64,000 nt of DNA from Manduca sexta (GCF_014839805.1 NC_051142.1:15284589-15348588); one strand, 5' to 3'; numbered from the stretch's first letter, positions 22,672-35,201 are shown. Made by a program: numbers and translations. The notes: generated by a model from the sequence alone, not told the origin.

Positions 22672-22811
22672 GAATAACCGTTTTTTTCGATCTATCTCAA
22701 AAATGGACCAATTAGAACAAAAATATTATTTGACATGCTTACGAATGAGCTATTTTGATTGGTTCATTCTCGGAATCAGATTGAAGATTGAGATTGGGAT
22801 CGTTTATTAAA
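22672..22811. repeat. MITE-F copy 2
   Basis: Starts TCGCCATTTTGAATAACCG. It contains CGATCTATCTCAAAAATGG and GATTGGTTCATTCTCGGAAT, and ends AGATTGGGATCGTTTATTAA. The final GAAAATGGC of the family is missing. Confidence 0.75.
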
Positions 22812-23208
22812 GTATAAATCATTGCCTGAATTATCACATGTGCTACTTTTTATCTAGTAATTTGCTCCATTGAGAAATTATAATTGGATTGTTTAATTTA
22901 AAAAGATGGTGCTGGCATGCATGCATAGGTACAGTATTTTAGGTACTTTTGTTGTAGGAAAGGTTTTTCACGAGGGGAAATTGCGAGCAATACCTAGTTA
23001 TATAATAAATAATTCTGTCCCCACCAAACGTGAAGATATTTTTATAACTCCAACTGCCCACAACGTTTTGCGGAAAAACAGAAAGTCGTTTATGCAAATT
23101 TTATTATATTAATGGCGGAGGTCCGTGGTTTATTATTCGGGCGTCTGCGACCGTAATCTTCAAATTATAATTATTTGTCTTTTACAGTATTAACATTGTT
23201 CTATTGCA
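22812..23208. other. No recognised feature
   Basis: A 68-codon frame at 22906-23112 has no recognised domain. Nothing gene-like is supported. Confidence 0.35.
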
Positions 23209-23367
23209 TACCTGAGAAGTTCTCTATAGGAATTTTGGGGGGTGTGTAATGTCTACCAATCCGCACTAGGCTAGCGTGGTGGACTAAGGCTTAATCCCTA
23301 TCAGTAGTAGAGGAGGCTCGTGCCCAGCAGTGGGCTAGTATATAATACAGGGCTGTTATTATTATAT
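23209..23367 (+). mobile_element. SINE-A, 3' portion
   Basis: Begins at CTGAGAAGTTCTCTATAGG and runs through AGTGGGCTAGTATATAATAC to the ATTATTAT tail. The tRNA-derived head is lost (5'-truncated). Confidence 0.8.
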
Positions 23368-23611
23368 TACAATATTAACAATTTGAATATAGTAATAAAC
23401 ATATTCTAGTAAATTCGAAGATTGGATAAAAAACGTTGTAAGGGACTAAGTATAATGAATCGAATAAGTTAGGTTCGCGTTATTCTTATTCACCGAAGAG
23501 AGTGAGTTCTCTGAATAAACATTATATTCGAATAAATTTTACTAGTAGTTTCAGGGTAGGCAATTCGCATAACAAATTCCAAAAAAGGTCCAGGCACTAT
23601 TGCGAATTCTC

Positions 23612-24150
23612 AAAAAAATTGGAAAATTATCTTTATGATGTCGATTCGTCGGGTTACTAAAATTTTTGTAAAGCGTAGCGCCCGCTTATTTCATGTGGTT
23701 TGACCTGGCGTGTTATATTGCCGGTAATATTATCTATTAGTGGAAACTGTGTTGGATTAAGAACCTTAATTTACATTTATTTATTTTTAGTCATAATTTG
23801 TTCTTTTTTTCCCCAAATAAATAAATAAATATTCTGAACTGACTACCTTCACTAACCTTTGTATCATGGCGTGACTTTTCATTGTATTAAAGGCTGGTGG
23901 TATGATATATTTTATATCCGCCCTGATAGCGACCACCGTAAAGAGTATTAAAACCCTCCATAGTGGCTTACGTAACTAATCTAACTATGTCGCATTGCGG
24001 GATCAGCCTGTGTACATCCGTTTCCAACAGGCCGGCATAATTGTGTCGATTGTCGCGGGGTTATCATCTCTCGTCAGTCGATATTCTATTGGACTCCGCC
24101 TACCATTAGGTACAGTGGGGTCACTTTGCCGCATTCGTACAAAAAAAGGC
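23612..24150 (+). mobile_element. Repeat C, longest copy, with an internal insertion
   Basis: The upstream part (GATGTCGATTCGTCGGGTTA, AGCGCCCGCTTATTTC) also occurs at 49610, showing that repeat C extends well beyond its usual core. Relative to that copy, about 158 bp is extra at 23713-23870, bounded on both sides by GGCGTG. It ends near GTACAGTGGGGTCACTTTGC. Confidence 0.65.
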
Positions 24151-25003
24151 ATTGGCAGAAAGCGGTGCTGCACAGTTAAACAAATTAGTAACATTGCGCA
24201 ACGTGGTCATTACTACAACAGAGTTGAAAATCCATCATTATATATTGGTATTTCAATAAAATTGTTAAAATACTTGTTTTAAACTTTGTTATTTTCATTT
24301 ATATGTTCTATTTGTCAATACGTACAGAGCATATTTACGTCGAAAACAATTTAAAACAAGGATTTTAATTAAAGCATCAAAACAAAAGGTCAAAACGAAA
24401 TTCGATCCAATCAAATTTCTAAGAAGTTAAACCAGTGTTCGGGATGAAACCTTCAAAAGGTAAGGAAAGAACTGACACACATAATTACTCGATAGGGTCA
24501 AAAGGACCGCAGGCTGTTGTAATGGATAAGGGTTCAAAGACCTACCCAGGCTTTCGAGACCTCAGGTTAAGGGTCACAAGGTTTTCGAAGGCTACAATTT
24601 CTCCGGGGCTAAGTGATTTGAATAATAGAAGTGCTAGATATTTCGGAATTTAGGGGTCAGACATTTCAATGTGGGATTTAAAGAGTTTCAATTCAGCTTT
24701 GTAACTTAATTATTGAAGGATCAGAAGGTTCAAAATATAAAGAAAAGAAAGATAAACATTTAAAAAATAACAATAAAATGCTTCAAAAAATTGGGTAGTA
24801 CTCTACTTTTCCATTAGGTCGTTTTGGCGATGTATTTTTCATAGATCAGATCGATCTAACACGATTAACAGGTTTCTTGTCAAATGTTTAACACCAAATC
24901 TGCTAATAAACAATACCTACAGTAAAAACATTCCTAGAACCTTGTGTAAAGTACTGCACACCAGGTAAATGCTCCTCAATCTGAAAGGTATTTTTTAAAA
25001 TTT
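24151..25003. other. No recognised feature
   Basis: AT-rich. A 72-codon frame at 24435-24653 has no domain I recognise. Confidence 0.35.
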
Positions 25004-25133
25004 CATCATCATCATCAGCCACAAAATTTTTACTGGTGAACGTGGGACAAAAATTTCCAGATCAACCTATCGGAAGCGGTCCACATCCAGCGACCTCCTG
25101 CGACTTTTATAAGGTCATCTGTCCTCAATAAAA
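25004..25133 (-). pseudogene. RTE-type C-terminal remnant, antisense
   Basis: On the minus strand it reads RTDDLIKVAGGRWMWTASD, then RLIWKFL, followed by broken sequence and a GATGATGATGATG tail. Same family as 7701 and 39127. Confidence 0.6.
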
Positions 25134-26394
25134 CTCGTTTTATAAAGTCAAGCATTCATACTACTTATATTTTCAAAATAATCATGGACAATACACGTTA
25201 GTACCAAACTCCGAATTGCGCGCCTAAAATCGAACCAAACACAAACGCATTCCAGCTCGACGATCGCACAATATATTTCAAAAACCCCGAGCCATTTGTA
25301 CATCGTTGCACAGTTTTACGATCGTATAAACTTAATTTTATAAAGGGGAATATACGAATAACATAAATTTGGCGCGGGTAAATGCAACAACTCTCAACGG
25401 GCCTCATTTACAAGTAGCAAAGTGGCCGAATTCGCCGGTCCCCGCGGCGCGGCGCGCTGCGTGACGGCAAACTTGCTTACTGAGAATTCACCTACCCCAC
25501 TTACACACTGAAAAGATTACGTTTACGAATACTTTAATTATAATTGATATACGGTTTATTAATTGAGTTGCTGCTTGCGACTCCACCCTTACGGAATTTT
25601 CTAGAATAAAGTTTCTACTTTATAGTTTTCTAGGATAAAAAAGCTTACATGTTAATACTAGGGTACGGCCCCTCTGTGTGCCGAATTCCATTTAAATCCG
25701 TTCAGCGGTTACTGCATTCACATGTAACAAACATCGAGAGAAATATCTGTCAAAGAGCCTTCAAAAACTATTTCATTTATATTTGTAGGAATAGTATGAT
25801 GGAATTTAACATGGATTGACATATGGGCAACAAAGCTAAGGTCAGTTTTATAACAACCGAATGACGACGAGCTAGCCGGTAATAAGTGTTGTGTGCCGAT
25901 TGCTCAGAAACAACAGTCATAAATTTAAGTTTTAGTTGAAATTATAGGCATGTTTGGCATAAGATTAAATCTTTCGTTGATCGATATTTTCTTAACATTG
26001 CATATATTAGTACGATATAATGGCATTGTAGTCCCCAAATACAACAACATAAGTCTAATTTCAAAGTCACACGTCTGCATCCGCACCAAAGTAGCACTTT
26101 TGGCTAACGAAACTCTGTTAAAGAAACAAATTGCTGCGGTTTCGATTCCCGCGTGAATTAGTTCCTAAGTTCATGGAAAACCATTTATTATTCTTAACAA
26201 AGTGAAACAGATATATTAAAGTTTCGTCCATATAACTTAAGACCGTTAACTTACAACGGTTTTCGGTAGTCTAATGGTGACAATGTAAAATGTTTGGATA
26301 GTTTTTTGTCTGACGCGACTATTGAATAAAAGTTTGTCACTTCATTGACGTGTTAGCGTAGTTAAAATTCGATTCATGACGTTTTGTTACCGGC
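25134..26394. other. Unique-looking DNA with a small GC cluster at 25432-25470
   Basis: CCGCGGCGCGGCGCGCTGCG is the densest CpG run of this part. It could be a regulatory or exon edge, but no open frame or splice evidence supports that. Confidence 0.3.
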
Positions 26395-26653
26395 AAAATA
26401 CACACATATCACGCAATTATCCCCGAAGGGGTATGGAAAGACGCAACCAGGGCACTCACTGTTCGCCAAATATGTTCCGTCCCATGATGTGATAGGGGCC
26501 AGTCTATCTCCATATCAGGCACTGATTCCAGACTTCAGGCTGATACTAAGCAGCAAAACCCAAATATCACTTTGCCCGACCCGGGATGCGAACCCAGGAC
26601 TTCAGAGTGCTGCCGCACCACGCATGCAGTACAACTACGCCACCGTGGCAGTT
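26395..26653 (-). mobile_element. SINE-E, near full-length, antisense
   Basis: ATCCCCGAAGGGGTATGGAA, TTCCGTCCCATGATGTGATA, the box B complement GGATGCGAACCCAGGAC and the box A complement AACTACGCCACCG are present in order. It matches 21811-22070 and 40609-40863. Confidence 0.8.
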
Positions 26654-26839
26654 TGAATCGACTAAAAAAATATGAAGTAATAAAACATTAATCTCAATTC
26701 GAAATATTTCATAATTGGCTCATCTAGTCAATTAAGGAATAATATTGACGCGTATGATAAAATGTATGACAACGTAGCTTACGAAATGTCTTACCAGCTC
26801 TTGAAAACGAAAAATATAATTTTAATAAAAAAATTAAAC

Positions 26840-26965
26840 CGCCTTCAAAAACCACTGAAAACCAAAAATTAATTTCACATAACAGGTATATACTGGATAC
26901 CTATTTGGGAGTCAGTGTCTAATTAAAATTGCTAGTTAAGCCTTTGAAGTCGGTTTAAAAAGGCG
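26840..26965. repeat. Small inverted-repeat element
   Basis: TTAAACCGCCTTCAAAAACC on the left and TTTGAAGTCGGTTTAAAAAG on the right are inverted relatives about 100 bp apart. The text resembles a lepidopteran MITE that I cannot name. Boundaries approximate. Confidence 0.5.
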
Positions 26966-27546
26966 AAAATATAGTGTTAATGTTATCCAGATCCTCTTTA
27001 ATTACGACTAATATATCCCGTTTCCCATACACTTCTTGTACTCCGTTCCTTTGTAAAGTTATTACATTTTTCCGCTTTCACAGCCCCGGAGACAACTTAC
27101 TAATGGGTTTTTAGTTTGCGACCGCGACACGGCGTTTATTTGTTTCCATGTGAATTATTGTGATGTATGATTCTCGGAGAATAGTGTTTTAAACATTTTA
27201 AATCTCACCGCAGAGCGCAAAGTTAGCAGAAGTCTGTTTTTTTGTGTTTCGTATTTTACGTCTTGAATTATAGTTATCTTTATTATTGCACATATCGGCT
27301 AAAGAACTTGGGGTTCTCATACTGTGATTAAAATGTACATTAAACTTTACTTCAGTTGTTGGATGAAACAAAACTGAACATAGCCAAAAAAAACTATAAA
27401 ATTGCCAACATTTAATGCGCGTTGTGCGTTATAGTATTGTTTGGGATGACAGGTATAAGTGTGTTGGAGGTCTTCGGAAATCTCTCACAACAAACTCAAT
27501 AATAGCAAGCCGTCACCTTACAATTTCTGTGAGACACCGGTCTACA
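26966..27546. other. No recognised feature
   Basis: AT-rich. Nothing gene-like seen. Confidence 0.4.
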
Positions 27547-27865
27547 TTTTTTTTTATTGCAAAGCAATAACGAGACGAGCTTGCCGTTCACCTGATGGTA
27601 AGCGATACGATGGCCCATAAACAATAGAAACACTATCCAACACCTTGAATTAAAAAGTATGGTTTGGTCTTCCACTGCGCTCGCCATCCTGAGATATGAG
27701 ATATTAAGTCTGATTATGTCCAGTAGTTACACTGGCTACAATGTTCTTCAAACCGGAACACAACAATGACAACACACTGCTGCTTGGCGGCAGAAATAGA
27801 CATTGCGGTGGTACCTACGCAGGCGGATTCTCACATATGAGAGACCTACCATCAGTAATTTTTTT
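27547..27865 (-). mobile_element. LINE-B 3' end, antisense
   Basis: A T-rich start, then ACGAGACGAGCTTGCCG, CTGCGCTCGCCATCCTGAGA and CTGCTTGGCGGCAGAAATAG, in the same order as the copy at 2011. Confidence 0.7.
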
Positions 27866-28775
27866 AATAAACAGTTTTACAAAGCGTCTCTTCTACTTTA
27901 ATCTTTTACTACTGTATTCTAATGAATAGTCAGTACAGAGCTGCAAGCACCAAGACTAATGAGGACTATTAGCAACACCACACTAACCTCACTACCTGTT
28001 TTATTTAACGAAATAACATGTGGATACATTAGAAACATTCTACTTACCCCAATTAGAATGAGGTAATTAAGTAAATTATGTAATAAAAACAACCATCAAA
28101 ACATTAATATGAAACATCTGTTCCTCATAGTATACGGAACTTGGCAAGTCACAAGTGAAATACGCATTGTCTCAAAGGAAAATAAAAATAAGAACGCTTA
28201 AGGTCCAACCAGTCCGTCTTCATGCCCCATTATGGGGATAAGGAACCCATAAAAAAAAATTCTTTGTCACAACTTGAATGCGGACAATAACGACCTCTTG
28301 GACGACTCTTGGGAAATTCCTTAGTATTAAGCAAAGAAAAATTGCGAGCAGGTCCGTTCACACTGCACGTAGACCGTATTGTTCATGATTGTATTAATAT
28401 TATTGACAGATCAATAAAATCATGAGGATTACTTTTTATAAATTAGGAAAATGTGATGTTTTTTAAAATGTAGCATATTTTAATCATAAGGCAAATCTTG
28501 TGTGAAGTGCTAGTGAGTGGTGGGTACTTGATACACGATAATTATTTTACCCCACTGTTCTAACGAATCTCACGTCAGCCAAATAGCAGACAGGATTATC
28601 TTTGAGATCTTGGAAGAATCAAAACTCGTTTTTCACATTCCAAATGCAGTACAAACCATTCATGTGAGATCTAAGAAGTAGAAAAGAAAAAAATTCTGCT
28701 ATCGCAGCTGTGAAAGAATTAAAAACTACATCTAAGTGTAAAAATGTATATGTCCCTTATAAATAAATAATACTT
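27866..28775. other. No recognised feature
   Basis: AT-rich. Nothing gene-like seen. Confidence 0.4.
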
Positions 28776-28962
28776 TCTTATGTTTACGCGAATGTTAGAC
28801 ATTAAAATTAAACTGTTTCCGGATTTTATCGCGGTTTCTATATTTTAAATTTCTCCCGACGTGTTCCGTGATTCCCCCCCGTGACCACGAAGGCCGCAGT
28901 CTTCGAAACGTTGGGAAAAAATTAAAATATAAAAACCTGCGATAAAAAATAGTAAAATACTT
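28776..28962. repeat. MITE-H copy 2
   Basis: TTTACGCGAATGTTAGACAT, TTCTCCCGACGTGTTCCGTG, GTGACCACGAAGGCCGCAGT and CTTCGAAACGTTGGGAAAAA match the element at 4969. The left arm has lost part of its inner sequence. Confidence 0.7.
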
Positions 28963-30250
28963 TCTCTATCACCATTACCGTCTTTGCGTTACGAGTTGTT
29001 CCAGTGTCAACCATTAACGTATATTCTATAGACACGAACGTCCATATAAACTATTTGTTCAAAATCTGAACTAAAATGGCAACCAAAACCTCACTGTGAT
29101 AACCTATTTTACTTGAACAACAAATAATTTTACTTATTTGACTAATATTTTTTATTCAAATCCAAGTTTACACTTAGGCTCGAGTTCTTATATCAGAAGC
29201 GCCACTCCTTACACAACCACAAGCTGCCAATATTGACCATACTAAAGCCAGTTTGAATGGATATCAGTTCAAATCAGTTGAACACATTGAATGATCAGAA
29301 CGCCAAATCTAGTACGTAAACTATATCGATGGTGTCAACAGTATACCTTGCGGAGTTGTCAACCCGTTCAGTGTCCGTTGGTATGTCAATCGGCCTCTAT
29401 CTGGCATACGGAGCCGGCCAATAATGACCGCTCATATCAACGCCAAAATTTCCGCTGTTTATTCTTCATTTGGACAGATTGAGTGGAGTAAGTCGTGTTT
29501 GGAGTATAAGATTAGCAGATAATGTATTTTTTCTTTGCAAACGTGAATGTTTAGCATTGTGGAATTCTAAATACTATTTCGTACTCACAATGTTATTGAA
29601 TATGCAAATTTCGAAAACAAATGTCTGAAAAAAAATATATAAAAGTTTAGGAAATTGAATAAACTTATTATTTTCTAAAGTAGTGTAATTTTCTTTTTTT
29701 TTTTTTTTTGGTTTCATTTTGGGTTCAATTAGTAATAAAAATTACAGAAGTTTTGTTATTATTTGTTATTATATACACATTCCTAGATATTTTATATTTA
29801 TGAGACCCTTTTCGAAATTGCATATTCAATTAAAATTGATATTAAGGTAGGTGACAAATAACCAAATCTGTTTTTTACAACAGTTACAAAACAAAATAAA
29901 CCTTCAAACCGTTTCATAAAACACAATTCTGTAAAAACAAACCGGCAATATATCATGCAGTTAATTCTATTGTCGGAAAAGCACATTTACAGCTTACTCA
30001 GCCAAGAATTCATTTTGCCAAGTTCTTAGCATAAAATTATTCAATGTTCCCGTGCGAAATGCCTTTGTATCCTGTCCAACCAGCAATGTATGAACGCGTA
30101 CATAAATTTAATGGAATCGTAACAATTATAATTTACAGCTTACATTTCAAATCTTGCACTGTTGCCTCTCTGCCTTCTCTTCTGGGGATAAAGCATAAAT
30201 GTAATAGATGTTTGTATGAAATTATAATGTACACTATACCTTCACTGTCT
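28963..30250. other. No recognised gene
   Basis: Contains a T run (29695-29709) that could be a decayed poly(A) tail on the minus strand, but no identifiable element follows. Short frames only. Confidence 0.35.
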
Positions 30251-30330
30251 TGATGGCGTAGCTTAGTTGTATTATGTGAGAGATATCGAAGCGTCGAAGT
30301 CTAGGGTTCGAGCCCCGGGTCGGGTAATAT
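30251..30330 (+). mobile_element. SINE-E tRNA-like head only
   Basis: GATGGCGTAGCTTAGTTG (box A region) and GGGTTCGAGCCCCGGGTCGG (box B region). Downstream SINE body not recognisable. Confidence 0.5.
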
Positions 30331-30769
30331 TGAGTTTAAAGTAATGGAGATATTAAACGGCAGATGAGATTGATTACTTTTCTTTAACGTGCAAAGAGTA
30401 TACCCGATTAGGTTTAGCACGCAACTAAACCGAGATGATATTTTCAGGAATAAATGTTCCAAAATAAAATTAATCGTAATATAATTAATATTTATCTATC
30501 ATTTAGTCTATACGTGTACAAAGTGTAATCCGTTGAGCGGTTTTTGAGTTCAACCCAGTACGCAGGAGATATTATAGTGCACAAGTGTGTGCGCAATACA
30601 CAGGTGCACTCTCTGTTCGCTCACTCGCATAGTCCAGTAAGATGACAATCCAATATGACCAGAAAGAGATTAGATGCACGACTTTCCGAGACACGGAGAT
30701 ACATATCATACCGCCAACTTCCTGACTCCGATTAAGTAATTTTTATGATGGAAAAACTCAATCACAATT

Positions 30770-30852
30770 ATTTATGGCCCGAGCGGGGATTCGAACCTTA
30801 GAGCGGTAGTCGTAGTTGTATCGTGTACGCATTACAACAACGCCACCGACCA
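30770..30852 (-). mobile_element. SINE-E tRNA-like head, antisense
   Basis: GGCCCGAGCGGGGATTCGAA is the complement of the box B region and CAACAACGCCACCGACC that of box A, with SINE-E spacing. The body to the left is diverged. Confidence 0.55.
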
Positions 30853-31104
30853 TTAAAAAAAATATTGGTAAAGTCACGAATCTGAAAATTAATTTCTCTC
30901 TTCCAGCAGCCAACACTCCCGGTTGCCGAGTATTCCCGCCTGCTACAGCCGCATCGGCTCACACAACTATTTACCGAATACATTTCCTACACACATATTT
31001 TTGTTACCTACCGCATTGTCGTTTAGTGGTTTTGATTAGTTAATCATGGTAATTAATTGCAATTAGGTCGTACGAAATAATTTTCAAAATGAAACGATTA
31101 AATT

Positions 31105-31190
31105 AGTTTTATTTATTTATTTATTTTTATTTATTTTACTCTTTATTATACAAACACACACAAAAACAAAACAAACAAACAAACAAAAAA
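31105..31190 (-). mobile_element. Retroelement tail, antisense, A-rich on the minus strand
   Basis: Read on the minus strand, AATAAAGAG is followed by an (AAATAAAT)-type tail, as in the 3' ends of several non-LTR elements. The adjacent ACACACAC and AAACAAACAAAC runs are low-complexity. Weak on its own. Confidence 0.4.
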
Positions 31191-31249
31191 AACGGCACAT
31201 GTACAAATGTTTTGTTAAGAAGATAAATTTATTTCTCGCAATTTATATC

Positions 31250-31545
31250 ATTTACTGGCGGTAGATCTCTTTTATGGGAGGAGCCGTCTGTATAGATACT
31301 GCCACAATCTCTATTTCTACCGCCAAGCAACAGTGAGCATGCACTGTTCCTTTTTGAAAGGTATTGTAGCCGTAATTACTGGCCATTACATAACTTTGTA
31401 ATTCAAAGTTGTGGGTATCATCACTGTTTATGCGCTGTCGTATCGCTTAACATCACAAGAGCCATGCACGTCTCATCATTAAACAACAATAAAAAAACGT
31501 CTTGCACGTCTCGTCATTTACAGCAATAAAAACAATAAAAAAAAT
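31250..31545 (+). mobile_element. LINE-B 3' end, diverged
   Basis: Starts ACTGGCGGTAGATCTC, passes CTACCGCCAAGCAACAGTGA and ends CACGTCTCGTCATTTACAGC with an A-rich tail. Sense orientation, lower identity than 45160 and 53924. Confidence 0.6.
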
Positions 31546-31717
31546 CAGATGGATCATTAGAAGGATATTTATGTGATTTTGAGTGACCATTATGAGCAAA
31601 GACTGAATTTGATGTAGTTAAGGAAAACAAAGAAACTGTTTGGAGTTAAAGAGGGACATGGGCCTCAATCAGTAGTTTTATCCATATAAATGTCGAAGCC
31701 CTAACTTCAATCTCTAA

Positions 31718-31876
31718 CCGCCATTTTCAATAAACGATCTCAATCGTTTTTTTTCGATCTATCTCAAAAATGGACCAATCAAAACAAAGTATTGTTAATA
31801 CGCTTACAAATGACATATTTGATTGGTTCATTCTTGGTATCGGATTGAAGATTGAGATTGCGATCGTAGAAAGCGG
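31718..31876. repeat. MITE-F copy 3
   Basis: ACCGCCATTTTCAATAAACG starts it. Inner motifs CGATCTATCTCAAAAATGGA and TTGATTGGTTCATTCTTGGT are conserved. The right end GATCGTAGAAAGCGG is slightly diverged. Confidence 0.75.
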
Positions 31877-32698
31877 GCCTAAACGGCAACCAAAATTTGT
31901 TTACCATAAAATAACACCTAAATTAACCAAAAGTGCCCATAATTGCGATGCATTCCCCAATCACAAGAGGAAATTTACTCCACCATGTAATAGCATTAAT
32001 TCTTAGGGAATACACCGGGTTTATATTACCTAATAACCTGCATGCAATTGAAAATTATACAGACGCACACAAACGAGAATACACGAACACATCTCAATTA
32101 CATAATCAGTATCTTAGCTTTTGGCGTAGCTCTGAATACAGGCGTGGAATCAACCTATTTTACTCGCAAATTATTTCATGGAACCGATGATATTCCTGTC
32201 TGAACCCAGGTGAATTCGGTCACTGAACACCGCTCCAGCGATATTTATTACGTTTCTTAAGTTGTTATAAATACCCGCTATTTATTTTCAGGTATTGCTA
32301 TTTCAATTGTTAATAATACGAATGTCAGTTTGTTAAAATGTTTTAATGTTTGTAAGAAGTAAATACTAAAATGGCTGAACGAATTATGATGACATATACC
32401 TTTTATCCCAGAAAAATGTATAGTGGGACTTGCGTATGCAGTAGGATTTCGAAGCGGGCAGATCTGGAAATATCATTGAAACTGGGATGATAAATTCTTA
32501 CTTGCCTATGAAAAAAATGAACAGTACAATTCGAACCTGCACTTTGCAGTAGATGCCATTGCGTAATTTTATAATCTGCTCGTCACTCAGCCATTTTAAA
32601 ATATAACTTTGTTAAAATAAATTTAACTGAATTAACATTGCCATTTCGAAACAATAATAATCTAATTCTTTTCTATATTATCGGTATTGTTGATCGAA
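31877..32698. other. No recognised feature
   Basis: Two overlapping short frames (31770-32006, partly inside MITE-F, and 31933-32190) show no domain. Not called genes. Confidence 0.35.
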
Positions 32699-33511
32699 GA
32701 TACTATTATACAGGGTCATTTTGATATTGCGTTACTAAATAAAACCACATACTTGTCTTCACCTTTGCTGACATTGTGCCAAAAATTATCCATTAATAAC
32801 TAATATTTTCACAAAAAACCCTGGTTTTAGTTTTTAGATTTTTTTATCATTTTGTAGATTAATGCGAATAGGGCGTGTGCGTGGGTATATTTCTGACTGA
32901 AACTATGATGTTGCCACTGCATTGGATTCTCATAGAGTAGTAGTAGTTAGTGGTTTTAGGACGCGTAAAATTAAAATTACTTTTTATTAATATTTATTTT
33001 GTTCGAAACTTACACTTTTTTATTTTACGTCTATGGCTCAAGTAACTTATTGTGAAGTATTATATCCAACTAGATAAGTATGTGGTTTCATTTAGTACGC
33101 GATGTCAAAATGACTGTATAAAGCTGATTAGTTTGTTTGTTTAAACGTCCTAATCTCAGGAACTACTAGTTCGAATTGAAAAAATATTTGATAGCATTAC
33201 AGAAAAATATTGCTAAAAACGGGTAAATATTATACCTTTTAAGAGCTTTGCGTGGGCTGCGTAAACGGCTAAAGTTACGCGTCAATCATATATGACAGAA
33301 TTGTCCCTCCTTAAAACTTCTAAAAAACATATTATAAAACAAAGTTCCCCGCTGCATCTGTTTGCCTGTCTGAACACGATAAACTCAAAAACTATCCAAC
33401 GGATCTCTATATTTTGTTTCCTAAATAGGAAGCAATATTACTCCTTAGTGCTATAGGCTACTTTTTATCCCGGAACATTTTCACATGGGCGGAGCCGCAG
33501 GCAAAACCTAG
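32699..33511 (+). mobile_element. Helitron, non-autonomous, split by a nested MITE
   Basis: The 5' end is around ATACTATTATA. After the 406-bp insertion the element resumes at TAAAGCTGATTAGTTTGTTT, with CTAATCTCAGGAACTACTAG, a text I know from Lep1-type Helitrons. The 3' end is TGGGCGGAGCCGCAGGCAAAA then CTAG at 33508-33511. Non-coding, so it depends on another element's Rep/helicase. Confidence 0.7.
32711..33116 (+). mobile_element. MITE-I, full-length (406 bp), TA duplication
   Basis: Starts CAGGGTCATTTTGATATTGC and ends GCGATGTCAAAATGACTG. These are imperfect inverted repeats that stay recognisable for about 40 bp. TA flanks it at 32709-32710 and 33117-33118; removing one copy restores the Helitron text. 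Related copies: 48819-49217 (inverted), 50649-50957 and 75-255. Confidence 0.85.
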
Positions 33512-33924
33512 TAAAATATACAACGGTAAGGTCAAACATCATAAAAACAAAATAATAAAGGGGAAATATAAATAACTTTATGATCCATGCAAATCGGCAC
33601 TAGCATGAATAATAAACAGCAAAAACATTTTCACAAACGGCAGCCCACACTTTTTACCCCCATATGCCGATGAACGGGTATTATTGTCTCAGAGCTGCAA
33701 ATCATACAAACTTCATCATACTTTTTATTAATTTAAAAAAAAAATGCTTTTTTCATTTATTTTAGCATTATAGCCACGGATCATCGTTCGTTACGTGAGG
33801 TATGGAAGTATTAGCTGAATTAAAGTAATATTGTCTAAGTAAGATCTTTACAGTTAGTTTTATAGAGGTAATAACATCTATAGAAAATTAATACAAAGCT
33901 CTGGATGGCACTTCACCCACTTCA
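33512..33924. other. No recognised feature
   Basis: AT-rich. Nothing gene-like seen. Confidence 0.4.
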
Positions 33925-34105
33925 CTTTAAATCGCGCCATAGTAGCCCACGTGTGTCGCGTTCCGGGATCCGCCTGTCTATATCCGGTTCCAACAGCCCG
34001 GCATAATTGTGTTAACTGCCGAGAGATAATCGTCTCCAGTCAGTCAACATTCTATCAGACCTTACTCCATCAGGTGCGGTTGAGTCCGTAAAAAAAAATA
34101 AAAAT
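33925..34105 (+). mobile_element. Repeat C
   Basis: GCGCCATAGTAGCCCACGTG, CAACAGCCCGGCATAATTGT and GACCTTACTCCATCAGGTGC, ending in an A9 run at 34090. The A run supports a plus-strand retroelement 3' end. Confidence 0.65.
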
Positions 34106-34654
34106 GCTATTAGCCTTCTTACGGCTCTCGTCTCACCTTACTGCCACCTTTTTGTGCAAATTCAGTACATTGGTTATTTAAAGGTAGATAAACATCAAAG
34201 TCAAAATAATTTACGATTTATTTTACTTTACTAATAAATAAACATCTTTTTCATTACTTATGCCAATGTTTAACAAATAAAATTCTCTTTGCTAACCAGC
34301 TGCACATCTTTACTGTCTATATTTAAATTAAAGTAAATAAGAAGGTAGTAAATTTTTTATCAGATCAAAGACGCTTCGTTTCTTTCGTCCCGCCATTTTG
34401 TTATTCATCATAGAAAAAACTCAATGAATGCAAAATTTAAAACCAACCTTTTTTGTATATCTGTAAAATGAGTTCTAGAGAAATTAATCATGCTGTTAAG
34501 TATTTTAGTGTAGTTTATCTTTCTCATAAATTATAGAATATATTTGAAATACCGATCCCATGAATAACAAATTTAAAAAAATAGTATATTCTGTTTAGTA
34601 TCGTATCAAAATTTTTCATAATATTATTATTATTATTATTTTTACGTACGCCCT

Positions 34655-34835
34655 AAACTGCCCTTTCGACTATTTTTATCATCTCCGTCCAATAGTCGTC
34701 TGGTAGACATCGCCTCGAGCGATAAGACCGCCATTTGTACCACCGATGTTTAAATAATTTCCATCATATGTATACATATTTTTTTTTTAATACTTATGGT
34801 GTACAATAAAGTTTTAAAATAAATAAATGAATAAT
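34655..34835 (+). mobile_element. Non-LTR retrotransposon 3' end
   Basis: CGTCTGGTAGACATCGCCTC, AGCGATAAGACCGCCATTTG, then TGGTGTACAATAAAG and an AAATAAATAAATG-type tail. The polyadenylation signal plus A-rich repeat marks a 3' end. The text matches my memory of a CR1- or Jockey-like lepidopteran LINE, but no coding sequence remains. Confidence 0.6.
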
Positions 34836-35201
34836 AAAAATTCCATTCAAAAGTAGAAAGAAACATCGCGAGCTGCCCGGCTAAACAGTGAGCCTACATC
34901 GACCACATTAAAATTCATAATTCCGTCAAACCGAAAAGTTTTCGATCCGTATCTGACGATACGGTCGCCCGGGGTGTTCGTTTGTTGCCATTACCCGGAT
35001 CTGGGCAGATATTACGCGCAATTCTCTGGACATTTACAAAATAACTTTCCGTTTTACATTTAAATGGGGAATTGGGTATTTAACCATTGCGATTCGTTTG
35101 GCTTTACGGAATATTTATCATTTTAAATAATCAACACAACTCTTGTGTATTTTAAAAGCATCGTAGTAAGTTCACCGATCTACTGGGATTATTATTATTA
35201 T
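34836..35201. other. No recognised feature
   Basis: Contains a short perfect hairpin CCGTATC-TGAC-GATACGG near 34947. Nothing else seen. Confidence 0.4.
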
